NCBI GenBank assembly: GCA_963801035.1
Contig: CAWDDF010000003.1
Span: 124,001-188,000, forward strand
Direction of reading: 5' to 3'
DNA: 64,000 nucleotides
Source: JACCZX01 sp963801035
Lineage (GTDB): Bacteria > Pseudomonadota > Gammaproteobacteria > Burkholderiales > Burkholderiaceae_F
Shown: positions 15,084 through 24,341 of the stretch, one piece after another
How positions within the stretch are numbered: the stretch's first letter is position 1
Layout: the number at the start of each line of letters is the position of its first letter
Program-made: the position numbers and the translations under genes
Notes under the pieces: generated by a model
Database searches by the model: none
Told to the model about the DNA's origin: nothing
The model's input: only the letters and a program-made list of their open reading frames with translations

Positions 15084-17669
15084 TTGACCGAATCGCTACG
15101 TTTTGGCCGAGTCGAAATGCGGCCCCGCGAGCGGCAGTTGCTGGTCGAGGGTCGCGCCGCGGGCGTTGGTGCGCGCGCCTTCGATGTGTTGTTGGCGCTG
15201 GTCGAGCGGCGCGACCGACTCGTTACCAAGTCGGAGCTGCTCGACTTGGTGTGGCCAGGCCTGGTAGTCGAGGAGAACAACGTGCAGGTGCAGATCAGCA
15301 CACTGCGCAAACTGTTGGGACCGCAGGCGATAGCCACGATTCCAGGACGGGGCTATCAGTTCACCGCCGTGCTTGACGGCGATGCGGCTCATAGTACGGT
15401 CGCGGGGCCGCAGAGTTCGATGGCTGCGGCGTCACACTCGCGTGCGTCGACAGTGCGTCGTACCAATCTGCCAACCGAGCTCCCCATTTTGTACGGCAGA
15501 GACGATGAGTTGCGGGCCTTGCGCTCCTTGCTGCCGGAACACCGGCTTGTCACGATCGTCGGCGCCGGTGGCATCGGCAAGAGTCGCCTCGCGCAGGCAA
15601 TCGCGCATGCCTCGGTCCAGCAGTGGCCGCACGGCGTGTGGACGGTCGAGCTCGCCGGCCTGTCCGAGCCAACCCGACTACCGAACGCCGTGGCCGGCGC
15701 ACTCGGCTTCGAGATCATTGGGCAAACCAAGGCGCTCGAAGAGCTGGTTGCGGGCCTGTTACCGCGGACCACGCTGCTAGTACTCGACAACTGCGAGCAC
15801 CTGCTCGATGCGATTGTTGGATTAGTCGAAGCTGTCCTACAAGCGGCACCTGGGGTCACGCTGCTGGCGACGAGTCAGGAACCGCTGCACATGCCGGGCG
15901 AGCAGCAGTTTCGGGTCGGGCCGCTCGCTGTACCGCAGGAAACAGAGGCACGCGGCGCACGCGAGTTCGGGGCAGTGGCGCTGCTCGAGGCTCGAGTGCG
16001 GGCCGTGGATCCGGGTTTCGCGCTGAACGAAGAGAACGCGAAGCTGGCTATCGAGATCTGCCGGCGGCTCGACGGACTACCGCTGGCGATCGAGCTGGCG
16101 GCTGCACGCGTCCCTGCGCTGGGCTTGCGAGGAGTACGGGACAAACTCGACGCGCGCTTCAAGCTGCTCACCGGAGGTGCGCGCGCTGCACTTCGCCGCC
16201 ATCAGACGTTACGCGCCGCGCTGGAGTGGAGCCATGGCCTGCTCAACGATGAGGAACGCGTCGTTTTCCGGCGGCTAGGCGTGTTCGCAAGCGGCTTCAC
16301 GATGGAGTTGGCGCAGGCGGTGGCAGGAGACGAGCAGCTCGATGAATGGTCAGTGCTCGATCACATGAGCGCACTGGTCGACAAATCGCTGGTGGTCGCG
16401 GAACCCGGCGAGCCGCCTCGATACAGGCTTCTCGAGTCAGCCCGTGCGTTTGCGCTGGAGCAACTGGCGGAGGGAGAAACTACCAACACGCTAAGACGGC
16501 ACGCTAGGGCGATGCTGGAGTTCATGCAGCGCGTTGATGCAGCCAATCTGGACGGCGAACTGCGGACTGATCAGTATGCCGCGCTAGTGGTTCCGGAACT
16601 GGATAACCTGCGCGCGGCCCATGCATGGTCGTCCTCGGAGGAAGGGGACGCGCACGTCGCGATCGCGCTCGCCGCGCACTCAGGCTCGCTGATCGATTAC
16701 GCGGTCGAGTGCGCCGAGTGGTTGCTGCCGCATCGGCACGAAGTCGAAGAAGGTGCGATCGACGGCTCGATCGATAAGGCCGTCGTCGCGCGCTATTGGC
16801 GCGCGATAGCCGCGGCCAACATGACGGGCCGCGCACCGCATCAGCTGCAAGTCGAAGCAGCCGAACGCGCTCGCGCAATGTACAAGGCGCTTGGCCAGCC
16901 GCGTGTTGTCTTTTCCAGCCTAATGAGGCTCGTGTCGTATCGACTGTTCGAGGGCGATCAGGTGTCCGCTCAGACCGCGCTCGCGGAGGCGCGCAGCCTG
17001 ATCCAGCCCGACTGGCCAGCCGAATTCCGCATGCACCTGTTGCGCCGCGAGACTTCAGCAGCGCGCGCAGCCGGCAAGCCCGTCGAGGCGCTTGCGTTGG
17101 AGCGCCAGGAGGTGCAACTCAGCGTCGCCACCGGAGATTGGCGCCTGCAAGTTATCGCGCGGAACAACCTGGTGGACTTGCTCTGGGAGGTTGGACCCAT
17201 CGAAGAGGCCGCCCGCGAAGCACGCCAGCTCGCGCAGGAATTGCGGGCGCGACCGGTACCCGCATCCGCCGACGTATTGTTTGCCAATCTGATGGGAATC
17301 CTGAGCGAGATGGGCCTCGTCGCCGAGGCGTCAGATGTGGCGCGCGAGGCTCTGCCGATCATGCGTCGTACGCAAAACTACTATCTCGATGAGTGGGTCT
17401 TTCTGTTCTGGCGCCGGGGCCAATTCGAAGTAGCTGCACGGCTGCTTGGCGCACTCGATGCGTCTTCTAGGAAGACTGGCCTGCCGACTCAGCACAATGA
17501 GCGGCGCCTGATTGCAAAGGTTCGTGCAGCGCTCGACAAGGAGCTACCGCCGGATGTGTTGGCGAGGCATCTCGGGTCCGACCCACTCACAGCGGAGAAG
17601 GTGTCTGAGCAGCTAGCGGCGGCGCTCGCAGAGCATGTGCACTTCCCGCCGCATCCGCAGCCCGCTTGA
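15084..17669 (+). CDS. winged-helix/ATPase transcriptional regulator (AfsR/CadC-type architecture)
   Basis: An 861-residue regulator. Residues 1-95 form an OmpR/PhoB-type winged helix (FGRVEMRPRERQLLVEG, RAFDVLLALVERRDRLVTKSEL, then GRGYQF). An NB-ARC-like ATPase follows from about 135, with a P-loop GAGGIGKSRLAQ, a hydrophobic acidic strand TLLVLDNCEHLLD, and the DGLPLAIELAAAR motif. The C-terminal 400 residues are helical and TPR-like and would act as the sensor. Proteins of this layout use ATP-dependent switching and ligand or protein sensing. Start is TTG 15084, with AGGA about eight bases upstream. The target genes are not apparent; the divergent 55-residue gene is the nearest candidate. 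Confidence 0.85.
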   Translation: MTESLRFGRVEMRPRERQLLVEGRAAGVGARAFDVLLALVERRDRLVTKSELLDLVWPGLVVEENNVQVQISTLRKLLGPQAIATIPGRGYQFTAVLDGDAAHSTVAGPQSSMAAASHSRASTVRRTNLPTELPILYGRDDELRALRSLLPEHRLVTIVGAGGIGKSRLAQAIAHASVQQWPHGVWTVELAGLSEPTRLPNAVAGALGFEIIGQTKALEELVAGLLPRTTLLVLDNCEHLLDAIVGLVEAVLQAAPGVTLLATSQEPLHMPGEQQFRVGPLAVPQETEARGAREFGAVALLEARVRAVDPGFALNEENAKLAIEICRRLDGLPLAIELAAARVPALGLRGVRDKLDARFKLLTGGARAALRRHQTLRAALEWSHGLLNDEERVVFRRLGVFASGFTMELAQAVAGDEQLDEWSVLDHMSALVDKSLVVAEPGEPPRYRLLESARAFALEQLAEGETTNTLRRHARAMLEFMQRVDAANLDGELRTDQYAALVVPELDNLRAAHAWSSSEEGDAHVAIALAAHSGSLIDYAVECAEWLLPHRHEVEEGAIDGSIDKAVVARYWRAIAAANMTGRAPHQLQVEAAERARAMYKALGQPRVVFSSLMRLVSYRLFEGDQVSAQTALAEARSLIQPDWPAEFRMHLLRRETSAARAAGKPVEALALERQEVQLSVATGDWRLQVIARNNLVDLLWEVGPIEEAAREARQLAQELRARPVPASADVLFANLMGILSEMGLVAEASDVAREALPIMRRTQNYYLDEWVFLFWRRGQFEVAARLLGALDASSRKTGLPTQHNERRLIAKVRAALDKELPPDVLARHLGSDPLTAEKVSEQLAAALAEHVHFPPHPQPA

Positions 17670-17761
17670 TCGTGTCAACGGCCGCCCGCCGCCCGCGGTG
17701 GCAACTGTTTCAAGTACGCACGTAGCGCTGCGACGTCGGTGTCGTACGCACGCTCATTGTG

Positions 17762-20654
17762 CTATGCGGCCGATGACGCTGCATCGTTGGTCTCGTAGGC
17801 CGACATCGGTACACAAGAACACATGATGTTGCGATCGCCGTATGCGTTGTCAACTCTGCTTACAGGTGGCCAATATTTTTGCCGCTTCAGCGACGCTACC
17901 GGGAATGCCGCGGTCTCGCGGCTGTAATCGTGCGCCCAGTTTTCTGCCATCACCATCGCGGCCGTGTGCGGTGCGTTCTTCAACGGATTGTCGTCGCGGT
18001 CAACGTCACCCTTTTCGACCGCCCGAATATCCTCGCGGATTGCGATCATCGCTTCGATAAAGCGATCGAGTTCGATCTTCGGTTCGGACTCGGTCGGCTC
18101 GACCATCAGCGTTCCGGCCAACGGGAAAAGACAACGTAGGCGCGTGGAATCCGTAGTCCATCAACCGCTTCGCGACATCTTCGGCCGAGATACCGCTGGC
18201 ATCCTTGATCGGACGCAAATCCAGAATGCATTCATGCGCTACGTAGCCATTGCGTCCGGCGTACAGCGTCGGAAAGTGAGGTTCCAGTTTCTTCGCGATG
18301 TAATTCGCGTTAAGCACAGCGACCTGCGTCGCGCGCTTCAGGCCGTTACGACCCATCATCGTGATGTACATCCACGGAATCGGCAGGATGCTTGCGCTTC
18401 CGAAGTCAGCCGCGCTGACCATACCGACGGCGTCCTGTGAGCCAAGCTTGCCGGGCAGATACGGCGCGAGGTGCGCCTTGACCGCGACGGGACCGACGCC
18501 CGGGCCGCCACCACCGTGCGGAATGCAAAATGTTTTGTGCAGGTTTAAGTGAGATACATCGGAGCCGAACTTGCCAGGCTTCGCGACGCCGACCAGCGCG
18601 TTTAAATTCGCGCCATCCATGTAGACCTGCCCGCCGGCGGCATGGATGATCGCGCAGATCTCTACGATCGCTTCCTCGAAGACGCCGTGTGTCGATGGAT
18701 ATGTCACCATCAACGCCGCCAGATCGCTCGCGTGCTGTTGCGCTTTCACGCGCAGGTCCTGAACATCGACATTGCCGTTGCGATCCGTTTTGACGGCGAC
18801 CACATCCATGCCGCATAGCTGTGCCGATGCCGGATTAGTTCCGTGCGCGCTCTCGGGAATCAGGCAAACATTGCGATGACCTTCACCTCGAGCGCGGTGA
18901 TACGCACGGATCGCCAACAGCCCCGCGTATTCGCCCTGTGCCCCCGAGTTCGGTTGCAAACTGACCGCGTCATAGCCGGTGCACTCGGCAAGCATCTGTT
19001 CAAGCTCGGTGATCAGTTGCCGATATCCCGCGGTCTGTTCCGCAGGAGCCAGCGGGTGAATGTTGGCGAACTCGGGCCATGTCACGGGAATCATTTCACT
19101 GGTGGCATTCAACTTCATCGTGCACGAGCCGAGCGGAATCATCGTGCGATCGAGCGCAAGATCCTTGTCGGCGAGCGAGCGCATGTAACGCAGCATTTCG
19201 TGTTCGCTGTGGTGCGCATTGAAAACCGGATGTGTCAGAAACGGCGTCGTCCGGCGCAGCGCTGCAGGAATCGCGTTTTCCAGCGCGGCGTCGATCTCGC
19301 GATCGAGCGCGTCGATCTCGGCTCCGCCTACGCCCAGAAGCTGCCACAGTGCAATCACATCGGCGCGCGTTGTCGTCTCGTCAAGCGAGATGCCGATCAT
19401 CTGCGGCGCACGCGCGCCGAAGTCGCGCAAGTTGATCCTTGCCGCATGAGCCGCGGAGTGCGCCGCGCGCGCGTCGACGCCACTGACAGCAATCGTATCG
19501 AAGTAGCTGCCGCTGACATTGCGCCCCGCGCGCTTCAATCCTTCGGCAAGGATTGCCGTCAGGCGATGCACGCGGCGCGCGATGCGCGTCAACCCTTCGG
19601 GACCGTGATACACCGCATACATGCTAGCCATCACCGCCAGCAATACCTGCGCGGTGCAGATGTTCGACGTCGCCTTTTCGCGCCGGATGTGCTGCTCACG
19701 GGTTTGCAGTGTGAGGCGATACGCGGGCTGCCCTTGCGAGTCGACGGAGACACCGACCAACCGTCCAGGCATCGAGCGCTTGAATGCATCCTTGCACGCC
19801 AGAAACGCTGCGTGCGGACCACCAAAGCCGAACGGCACTCCAAAGCGTTGCGAATTGCCGACGGCGATGTCGGCGCCCCATGTGCCCGGCGCCTCGAGCA
19901 AGGTGAGCGCGAGCAGATCGGTGGCCACGCAAAACACCGCGCCCACATCGTGTGCCTGCGCGACCAACGAGCGCATGTCGTGAATCAGCCCGGTTGTCGA
20001 CGGATACTGCGCGAGTACCGCGAAATACTGGCCGTCCTTCATCATCTCCGGCACGAAGCCGACCTTGACTTCAATGCCGAGCGGTTGGGCGCGCGTCTTA
20101 ACCACTTCGATCGTCTGCGGATGGCAATCACCCGCCAGCAGCAGCACGTTGCTCTTGCTCTTGGCGCTGCGTTTTGCGAGCGTCATTGCCTCGGCCGCGG
20201 CGGTCGCTTCATCGAGCAGCGACGAATTGGCGATGGCCATGCCGGTCAGATCCGACACCATTGTCTGGAAATTGATCAGCGCCTCGAGCCGGCCTTGCGA
20301 AATCTCGGCCTGATATGGCGTGTACGCGGTGTACCAGGCCGGGTTCTCCAGAACGTTGCGCAGAATGACCTTCGGTGTGTGGGTACCGTAATAGCCCTGC
20401 CCGATGAAGCTTCGATACACCTCGTTCTGGGCGGCGATCGCACGAATCTTGGCTAGAGCTTCTTCCTCGTTGATTGCGGCAGGCAGATCAAGCGGCTCAT
20501 CGAGTTTGATAGTCGCCGGCACGATCGCATCGACCAGCGCATCGAGCGAAGATGCGCCGATGACCGATAGCATCTCGGCGATCTCGGCGTCGTTGGGCCC
20601 GATGTGCCGAGAATGAAAATCATTGTGGGCTTCAAGTTCGGACAGCGTTGACAT
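17762..20654 (-). CDS. gcvP: glycine dehydrogenase (glycine cleavage P protein), frameshifted near C-terminus
   Basis: PLP enzyme that decarboxylates glycine and passes the aminomethyl group to GcvH. It starts at ATG 20654 (MSTLSELEAHNDFHSRHIG). The PLP lysine is Lys707 in NLHKTF, followed by the glycine-rich HGGGGPG. The frame breaks after TLSFPV: the next codons read out of frame, while the frame that stops at 17762 gives the expected AGTLMVEPTESEP and C-terminus. Removing one C of the pair at 18118-18119 restores one protein of about 960 residues, normal for the family. Everything else in the operon is intact, so a sequencing insertion is more likely than inactivation. Confidence 0.93.
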
Positions 20655-20697
20655 AGTTCGTGTTCGGCGGTGGTTAAGCAAGCGGGACCGGGCGCCG

Positions 20698-21078
20698 CTA
20701 TTTCGAAGCGTCGACACTGGCGCGGTACTTGCCGGCGTCCAGCAAACCATCGATCGACGCTGCGCTCTTCATCTTGAAAATCCACGCGTCGTATGGAGTT
20801 GCATTCAGCTTCTGCGGCTCGGATTCGAGTGCGTCGTTGAAAGCCACTACTTCACCGTCGACAGGCGCGTAGATGTCGGACGCTGCTTTGACCGATTCGA
20901 CCACGCCGGCCGTTTCGCCGGCCTTTAACGTCTGGCCGACCTTGACGTCGCCGACGAAGACGAGATCGCCCAACATGTCCTGCGCCGCGTCGGTGATGCC
21001 GACCCAGATCAGTCCGTCGTCGCCCTGCTTCACCCACTCGTGAGTCGGCGTGTACCTAAGTTGCTCTGGAAAGTTCAT
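20698..21078 (-). CDS. gcvH: glycine cleavage system H protein
   Basis: Lipoyl carrier protein of the glycine cleavage complex, 126 residues. The lipoylated lysine is Lys64 in ESVKAASD, within the usual GETAGVVESVKAASDIYAP context. It shuttles the aminomethyl group between GcvP and GcvT. It lies between gcvT and gcvP with short gaps (36 and 43 bases) on the same strand, under the riboswitch upstream of gcvT. Confidence 0.97.
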   Translation of the reverse strand: MNFPEQLRYTPTHEWVKQGDDGLIWVGITDAAQDMLGDLVFVGDVKVGQTLKAGETAGVVESVKAASDIYAPVDGEVVAFNDALESEPQKLNATPYDAWIFKMKSAASIDGLLDAGKYRASVDASK

Positions 21079-21114
21079 TGCGTATTCCTTGCTCCGTTAC
21101 CTCGATCAACTTGT

Positions 21115-22209
21115 TCAGACCAAAGCCTCGCCGTTGCGAACGAACGGCATCTTGACGACTTGTGCTTCCAGTAATTTGCCGCGTACGTCGACTTCAACGC
21201 GATCCCCCACCTTGACTTCGCGCGGCACGCGCGCCATCGCGATCGACGTTTGCAGCGTTGGTGAAAACGTGCCGCTGGTAACTTCGCCCTCGCCCGCCGT
21301 CGTCACGATCCTTTGATGAGAGCGCAGAACACCGCGGTCGAGCAGCTTGAGTCCGACCAGTTTCATGCGCGCTCCCGCACTTTCTAACAGTCGCTCCAAT
21401 GCGGCGCGACCGATAAATTCGCGCGGCGTCTTTAGATCAACCGTCCATGCAAGTCCAGCATCGAGCGGAGATACGCCCTCGTCCATCTCGTTGCCGTATA
21501 GATTCATTCCGGCTTCCAGCCGCAACGTGTCGCGTGCGCCCAGACCGGCCTCGGCAACCCCTGCTGCCTTCAGGTCGCCCCATAACCGCGCGGCCTGCTG
21601 CGCCGGCAGGATCACCTCGAACCCGTCTTCGCCGGTGTAACCGGTGCGCGCCACGAACATGTCGTCTACTTCCGCACCGAAAAACGGAGCCAGCGCCTCG
21701 GAGATGGTGCGCGTTGCCGGCCGCACTTGCCATAACTTCGCACGCGCCGTGGGCCCTTGCACCGCGATGATCGCGAGGTCGTGCCGCGGCGTGATGTGCA
21801 CCTTGAAATCACGAGTTGCGGCAACCTGCCGCATCCAGGTGACGTCCTTTTCCGCGGTCGACGCATTGACCACGACCCGAAATGCATCGTCGCGCAAAAA
21901 GTAAACGATCAGATCGTCGACCACGCCGCCGGCGTCGTTCAGCATGCACGAATACAGGGCCTTGCCCGGCTGTGCCAGCTTGCCGACGTTGTTTGCAATC
22001 AGCACACCAAGAAACTGGCGTGCGTCCGCACCTTCAACATCGACCGGACGCATGTGCGACACATCGAACATTCCGGCATCGCGCCGCACCGCGTGGTGCT
22101 CTTCAATCTGCGAGCCGTAATTAAGCGGCATTTCCCAGCCGCCGAAATCGACCAGCTTGGCGCCCGACGCAGCGTGCGTTTCGTACAGCGGAGTGCGGTT
22201 CAGCGGCAT
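21115..22209 (-). CDS. gcvT: aminomethyltransferase (glycine cleavage T protein)
   Basis: Transfers the methylene group from GcvH to tetrahydrofolate and releases ammonia. The protein has 364 residues from ATG 22209 (MPLNRTPLYETHAASGAKLVDF...). Family motifs include DVSHMRPVDVEG, RTGYTGEDGFEV and LEAGMNLYGNEMDE. The same frame stays open upstream through the riboswitch, but those residues are noncoding leader. It is first in the gcvT-gcvH-gcvP operon and directly downstream of the tandem glycine riboswitch. Confidence 0.96.
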   Translation of the reverse strand: MPLNRTPLYETHAASGAKLVDFGGWEMPLNYGSQIEEHHAVRRDAGMFDVSHMRPVDVEGADARQFLGVLIANNVGKLAQPGKALYSCMLNDAGGVVDDLIVYFLRDDAFRVVVNASTAEKDVTWMRQVAATRDFKVHITPRHDLAIIAVQGPTARAKLWQVRPATRTISEALAPFFGAEVDDMFVARTGYTGEDGFEVILPAQQAARLWGDLKAAGVAEAGLGARDTLRLEAGMNLYGNEMDEGVSPLDAGLAWTVDLKTPREFIGRAALERLLESAGARMKLVGLKLLDRGVLRSHQRIVTTAGEGEVTSGTFSPTLQTSIAMARVPREVKVGDRVEVDVRGKLLEAQVVKMPFVRNGEALV

Positions 22210-22234
22210 GCGGCCTCGGAGCAAAGAGTCATAA

Positions 22235-22252
22235 GCCGGCAACCCTGCCGGC
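22235..22252 (-). promoter_or_regulatory. hairpin between glycine riboswitch and gcvT
   Basis: A seven-base stem GCCGGCA/TGCCGGC with a four-base loop lies just after the second aptamer and 25 bases before the gcvT ATG. There is no proper U-run after it (TTATGACTCTTTG), so it is not a canonical terminator. It may be part of the expression platform controlling ribosome access. That role is inference. Confidence 0.4.
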
Positions 22253-22257
22253 CCATG

Positions 22258-22455
22258 CCCCTCTGTCCTTTTGCCTGAGAGTTCGCAAGCCACCGGAACT
22301 CGCGGCAGCTCGCTGCACCTTCGGCGCCGTCGAAATTCGACGGTCTCTCCAGAGTCGCGCGCGCGATGCGGTTCTTGCACCTGAGCGATTACGGGCGTTG
22401 CGCCTTCGGCGGTGACCGACATCGAATCGGATCACGCTCTCCCGCGTCGCGCTAT
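22258..22455 (-). promoter_or_regulatory. tandem glycine riboswitch
   Basis: Two consecutive glycine aptamers are visible on the minus strand. The first has GCGGGAGAGCGTG, CGCCGAAGGCGCAA and CTCAGGTGCAAGAACCGC. The second has CTGGAGAGACCGTCG, GCGCCGAAGGTGCAG and CTCTCAGGCAAAAGGACAG. The repeated GGAGAG / GCCGAAGG / CTCAGG(C or T) elements are the hallmark of this class. Placed directly before gcvT-gcvH-gcvP, it should switch the operon on when glycine accumulates. Confidence 0.95.
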
Positions 22456-22548
22456 CAGCGAAGGCGCAGCGTAGCAAACCAGCCATAGCGCCGTTAAAGC
22501 GTTAGCAGAAACGCTTGGCGGCGCTAGAACAACGTTCTCGCCTGCTAT

Positions 22549-23262
22549 TCAAACTTCGAATCCGGCGTTAACTCGTGCCTCACTTACTTCTTCTCCGCAA
22601 AGCCAACGGGCGAAGCGCTGAGCAACGTCCGAAAGTTTTGCAGCGGAGCAGACGGCGATTGAATAAACCGTCGCCAGTTCGAATTCCACTGGCAGCGGAC
22701 CCACCAGTGTTACGCCTGGTGCATGCTTGATCTCGCTCACTTGCGTGCAACCGATGGGCGCCGCGCCGCTGCTGCATGCGAGTGCGTGCATTGCAGCTGC
22801 ACCGTTCGGATACGCCCTTAAGCGCGGCGACACCTCGCTGCGGATGCCAAGCTGATCGAGCACGCGTGCGAAGTGAATTCCGGCTGTTGACCGTTCGGGG
22901 TCCGGAGAAAAAACATCAGTGGCCGTGCGCAAGCTACGTTTCAGCGCTGCTCTGTTGCTGATGTCGGGTAACGCGTCGCCAGTACGAATGCCGATGCCGG
23001 TGCGCACGCGGCCGAGTGCACCCTGAGTCCCCGCCACCACGAGTCCGGCGGTCGCCAATTGATCGATCATTGCATGGGTCAGGATCAATGCGTCGCATTG
23101 CTCGCCCCCGAGAAGTTTCTCGCGGATTGCGCCGACCGCACCGAACGTTGGGCGCAGCGCAACGCCAGCAAGCGCCAGAAACTGGGGTGCGAGTGACTCG
23201 ATCAGACCTTGCGCGGCGCCGGCACTCAGTATTCGCAGCTCTTTGACCTCTCGCCCGGTCAT
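22549..23262 (-). CDS. solute-binding-fold protein without signal peptide
   Basis: A 237-residue protein resembling ModA/periplasmic binding proteins of the type II fold: ELRILSAGAAQGLIESLAPQF at the N-terminus, ADALILTHAMID-like segment (CDALILTHAMIDQL), and GIGIRTGDALPDIS. It begins directly with the first beta-strand and shows no export signal. ATG 23262 overlaps the TGA of the upstream Bug gene (ATGA), so the two are translationally coupled. It may be a cytoplasmic ligand-binding protein. I cannot assign the ligand. Confidence 0.7.
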   Translation of the reverse strand: MTGREVKELRILSAGAAQGLIESLAPQFLALAGVALRPTFGAVGAIREKLLGGEQCDALILTHAMIDQLATAGLVVAGTQGALGRVRTGIGIRTGDALPDISNRAALKRSLRTATDVFSPDPERSTAGIHFARVLDQLGIRSEVSPRLRAYPNGAAAMHALACSSGAAPIGCTQVSEIKHAPGVTLVGPLPVEFELATVYSIAVCSAAKLSDVAQRFARWLCGEEVSEARVNAGFEV

Positions 23263-24231
23263 TGATCGGGTTTGGCGCCCGAAATCCTGACAATGCGCTC
23301 CCACTTGGCAATGTCGTTGGTGACGAAGCGTGCGAACTCATCCGGTGTCATCGTCATCGCAAGAGCGCCTTGCTTACCCCATGCATCGCGGACCTCTGGT
23401 CGGCTCGTGATTTTGGTGATCTCCGACATTCAGACGGTTAACGATCTCGCGGGGTGTATTTCGCGGCGCCATGATGCCAAGCCAGATGACCGCGTCGTAT
23501 CCTGCAACACCGGCTTCTGAAATCGTGGGCACGTTCGGCAGAACCGTTGAACGTTTTTCGCCGCTCGTGCCAAACGCTTTGACCTTGCCGCTCCGAACAT
23601 GATCACTCATCGTCGGGACGGCGTCGAACATCATTTGAACCTGCCCGCCCAGCACGTCGGTACGCGCGCCCGAGCTTCCTTTATAGGGCACGTGAACGAT
23701 ATCGACTCCGGCCATTGCTTTGAATAACTCGCCTGCCATGTGATACGGAGTGCCATTGCCGGATGACGCGTAGTTGAGCTCCTTTGGCTTCGACTTCGCG
23801 AGCTGCAGAAGTTCGGCCAGATTGTTGGCGGGCACCGACGGGTGAACAACGAGAACCAGATCCGAATAATTGATCGGCACGACCGGTACGAAGTCGCGCA
23901 ACAATTGATACGGCTTATTCGGGATAAGCGATTCATTGACCGTATGTGTGTTCGACATCATTAGTAGCGTGTAGCCATCAGCCGCACTCTTGGCAACGGC
24001 GTCGGTACCGATGATTGCGCCCGCCCCCGGACGGTTGTCCACGATGAAGTTTTGCCCGAGTGCGTCTTGCAGACGCTGTCCGATAAAGCGCGCGTAGATG
24101 TCCGCTGGGCCGCCAGCGGCGAACGGGACGATGATGCGCACCGGCTTCGCCGGATATTCCTGCGCGTGCGAAGCAAGACTGACAAAGGCAATGCACGCAC
24201 TCAGTAGCAGACGTGCTATCGGATACAACAT
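23259..24231 (-). CDS. Bug/TctC-family tripartite tricarboxylate transporter binding protein (frameshifted)
   Basis: Periplasmic binding protein of the Bug family. Signal peptide (LYPIARLLLSACIAFVSLASHAQ) is followed by YPAKPVRIIVPFAAGGPADI, VDNRPGAGAIIGTD and the LNYASSGNGTPYHMAGELF motif. The frame breaks at RLNV, near 23424; the alternate frame then gives EITKITSRPEVRDAWGKQG and the normal C-terminus ending ISGAKPDQ at 23259. One extra C in the pair at 23423-23424 explains it. GGAGG precedes ATG 24231. It is an orphan binding protein with no adjacent TctA/B, common in betaproteobacteria. It is coupled to the next gene by an ATGA overlap. Confidence 0.88.
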
Positions 24232-24341
24232 GATGCCTCCGTTGAGGTTTCGGTTTAAAGATGACCGGCTGCTCTGCGGCACGCGGATCAGTACCGTCGG
24301 CAGCACGAATTGCGCTGGCTACCCGCGCACCCAGTTCGCGA

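Noticed and set aside
18843..20456. A 537-codon open frame on the plus strand
   Set aside because: It lies wholly antisense to gcvP, is Arg/His-rich, and has no family motif; it is a by-product of GC-rich codon use.
22210..22422. N-terminal extension of gcvT
   Set aside because: The frame is open but coincides with the glycine riboswitch; conserved GcvT sequence begins at ATG 22209.
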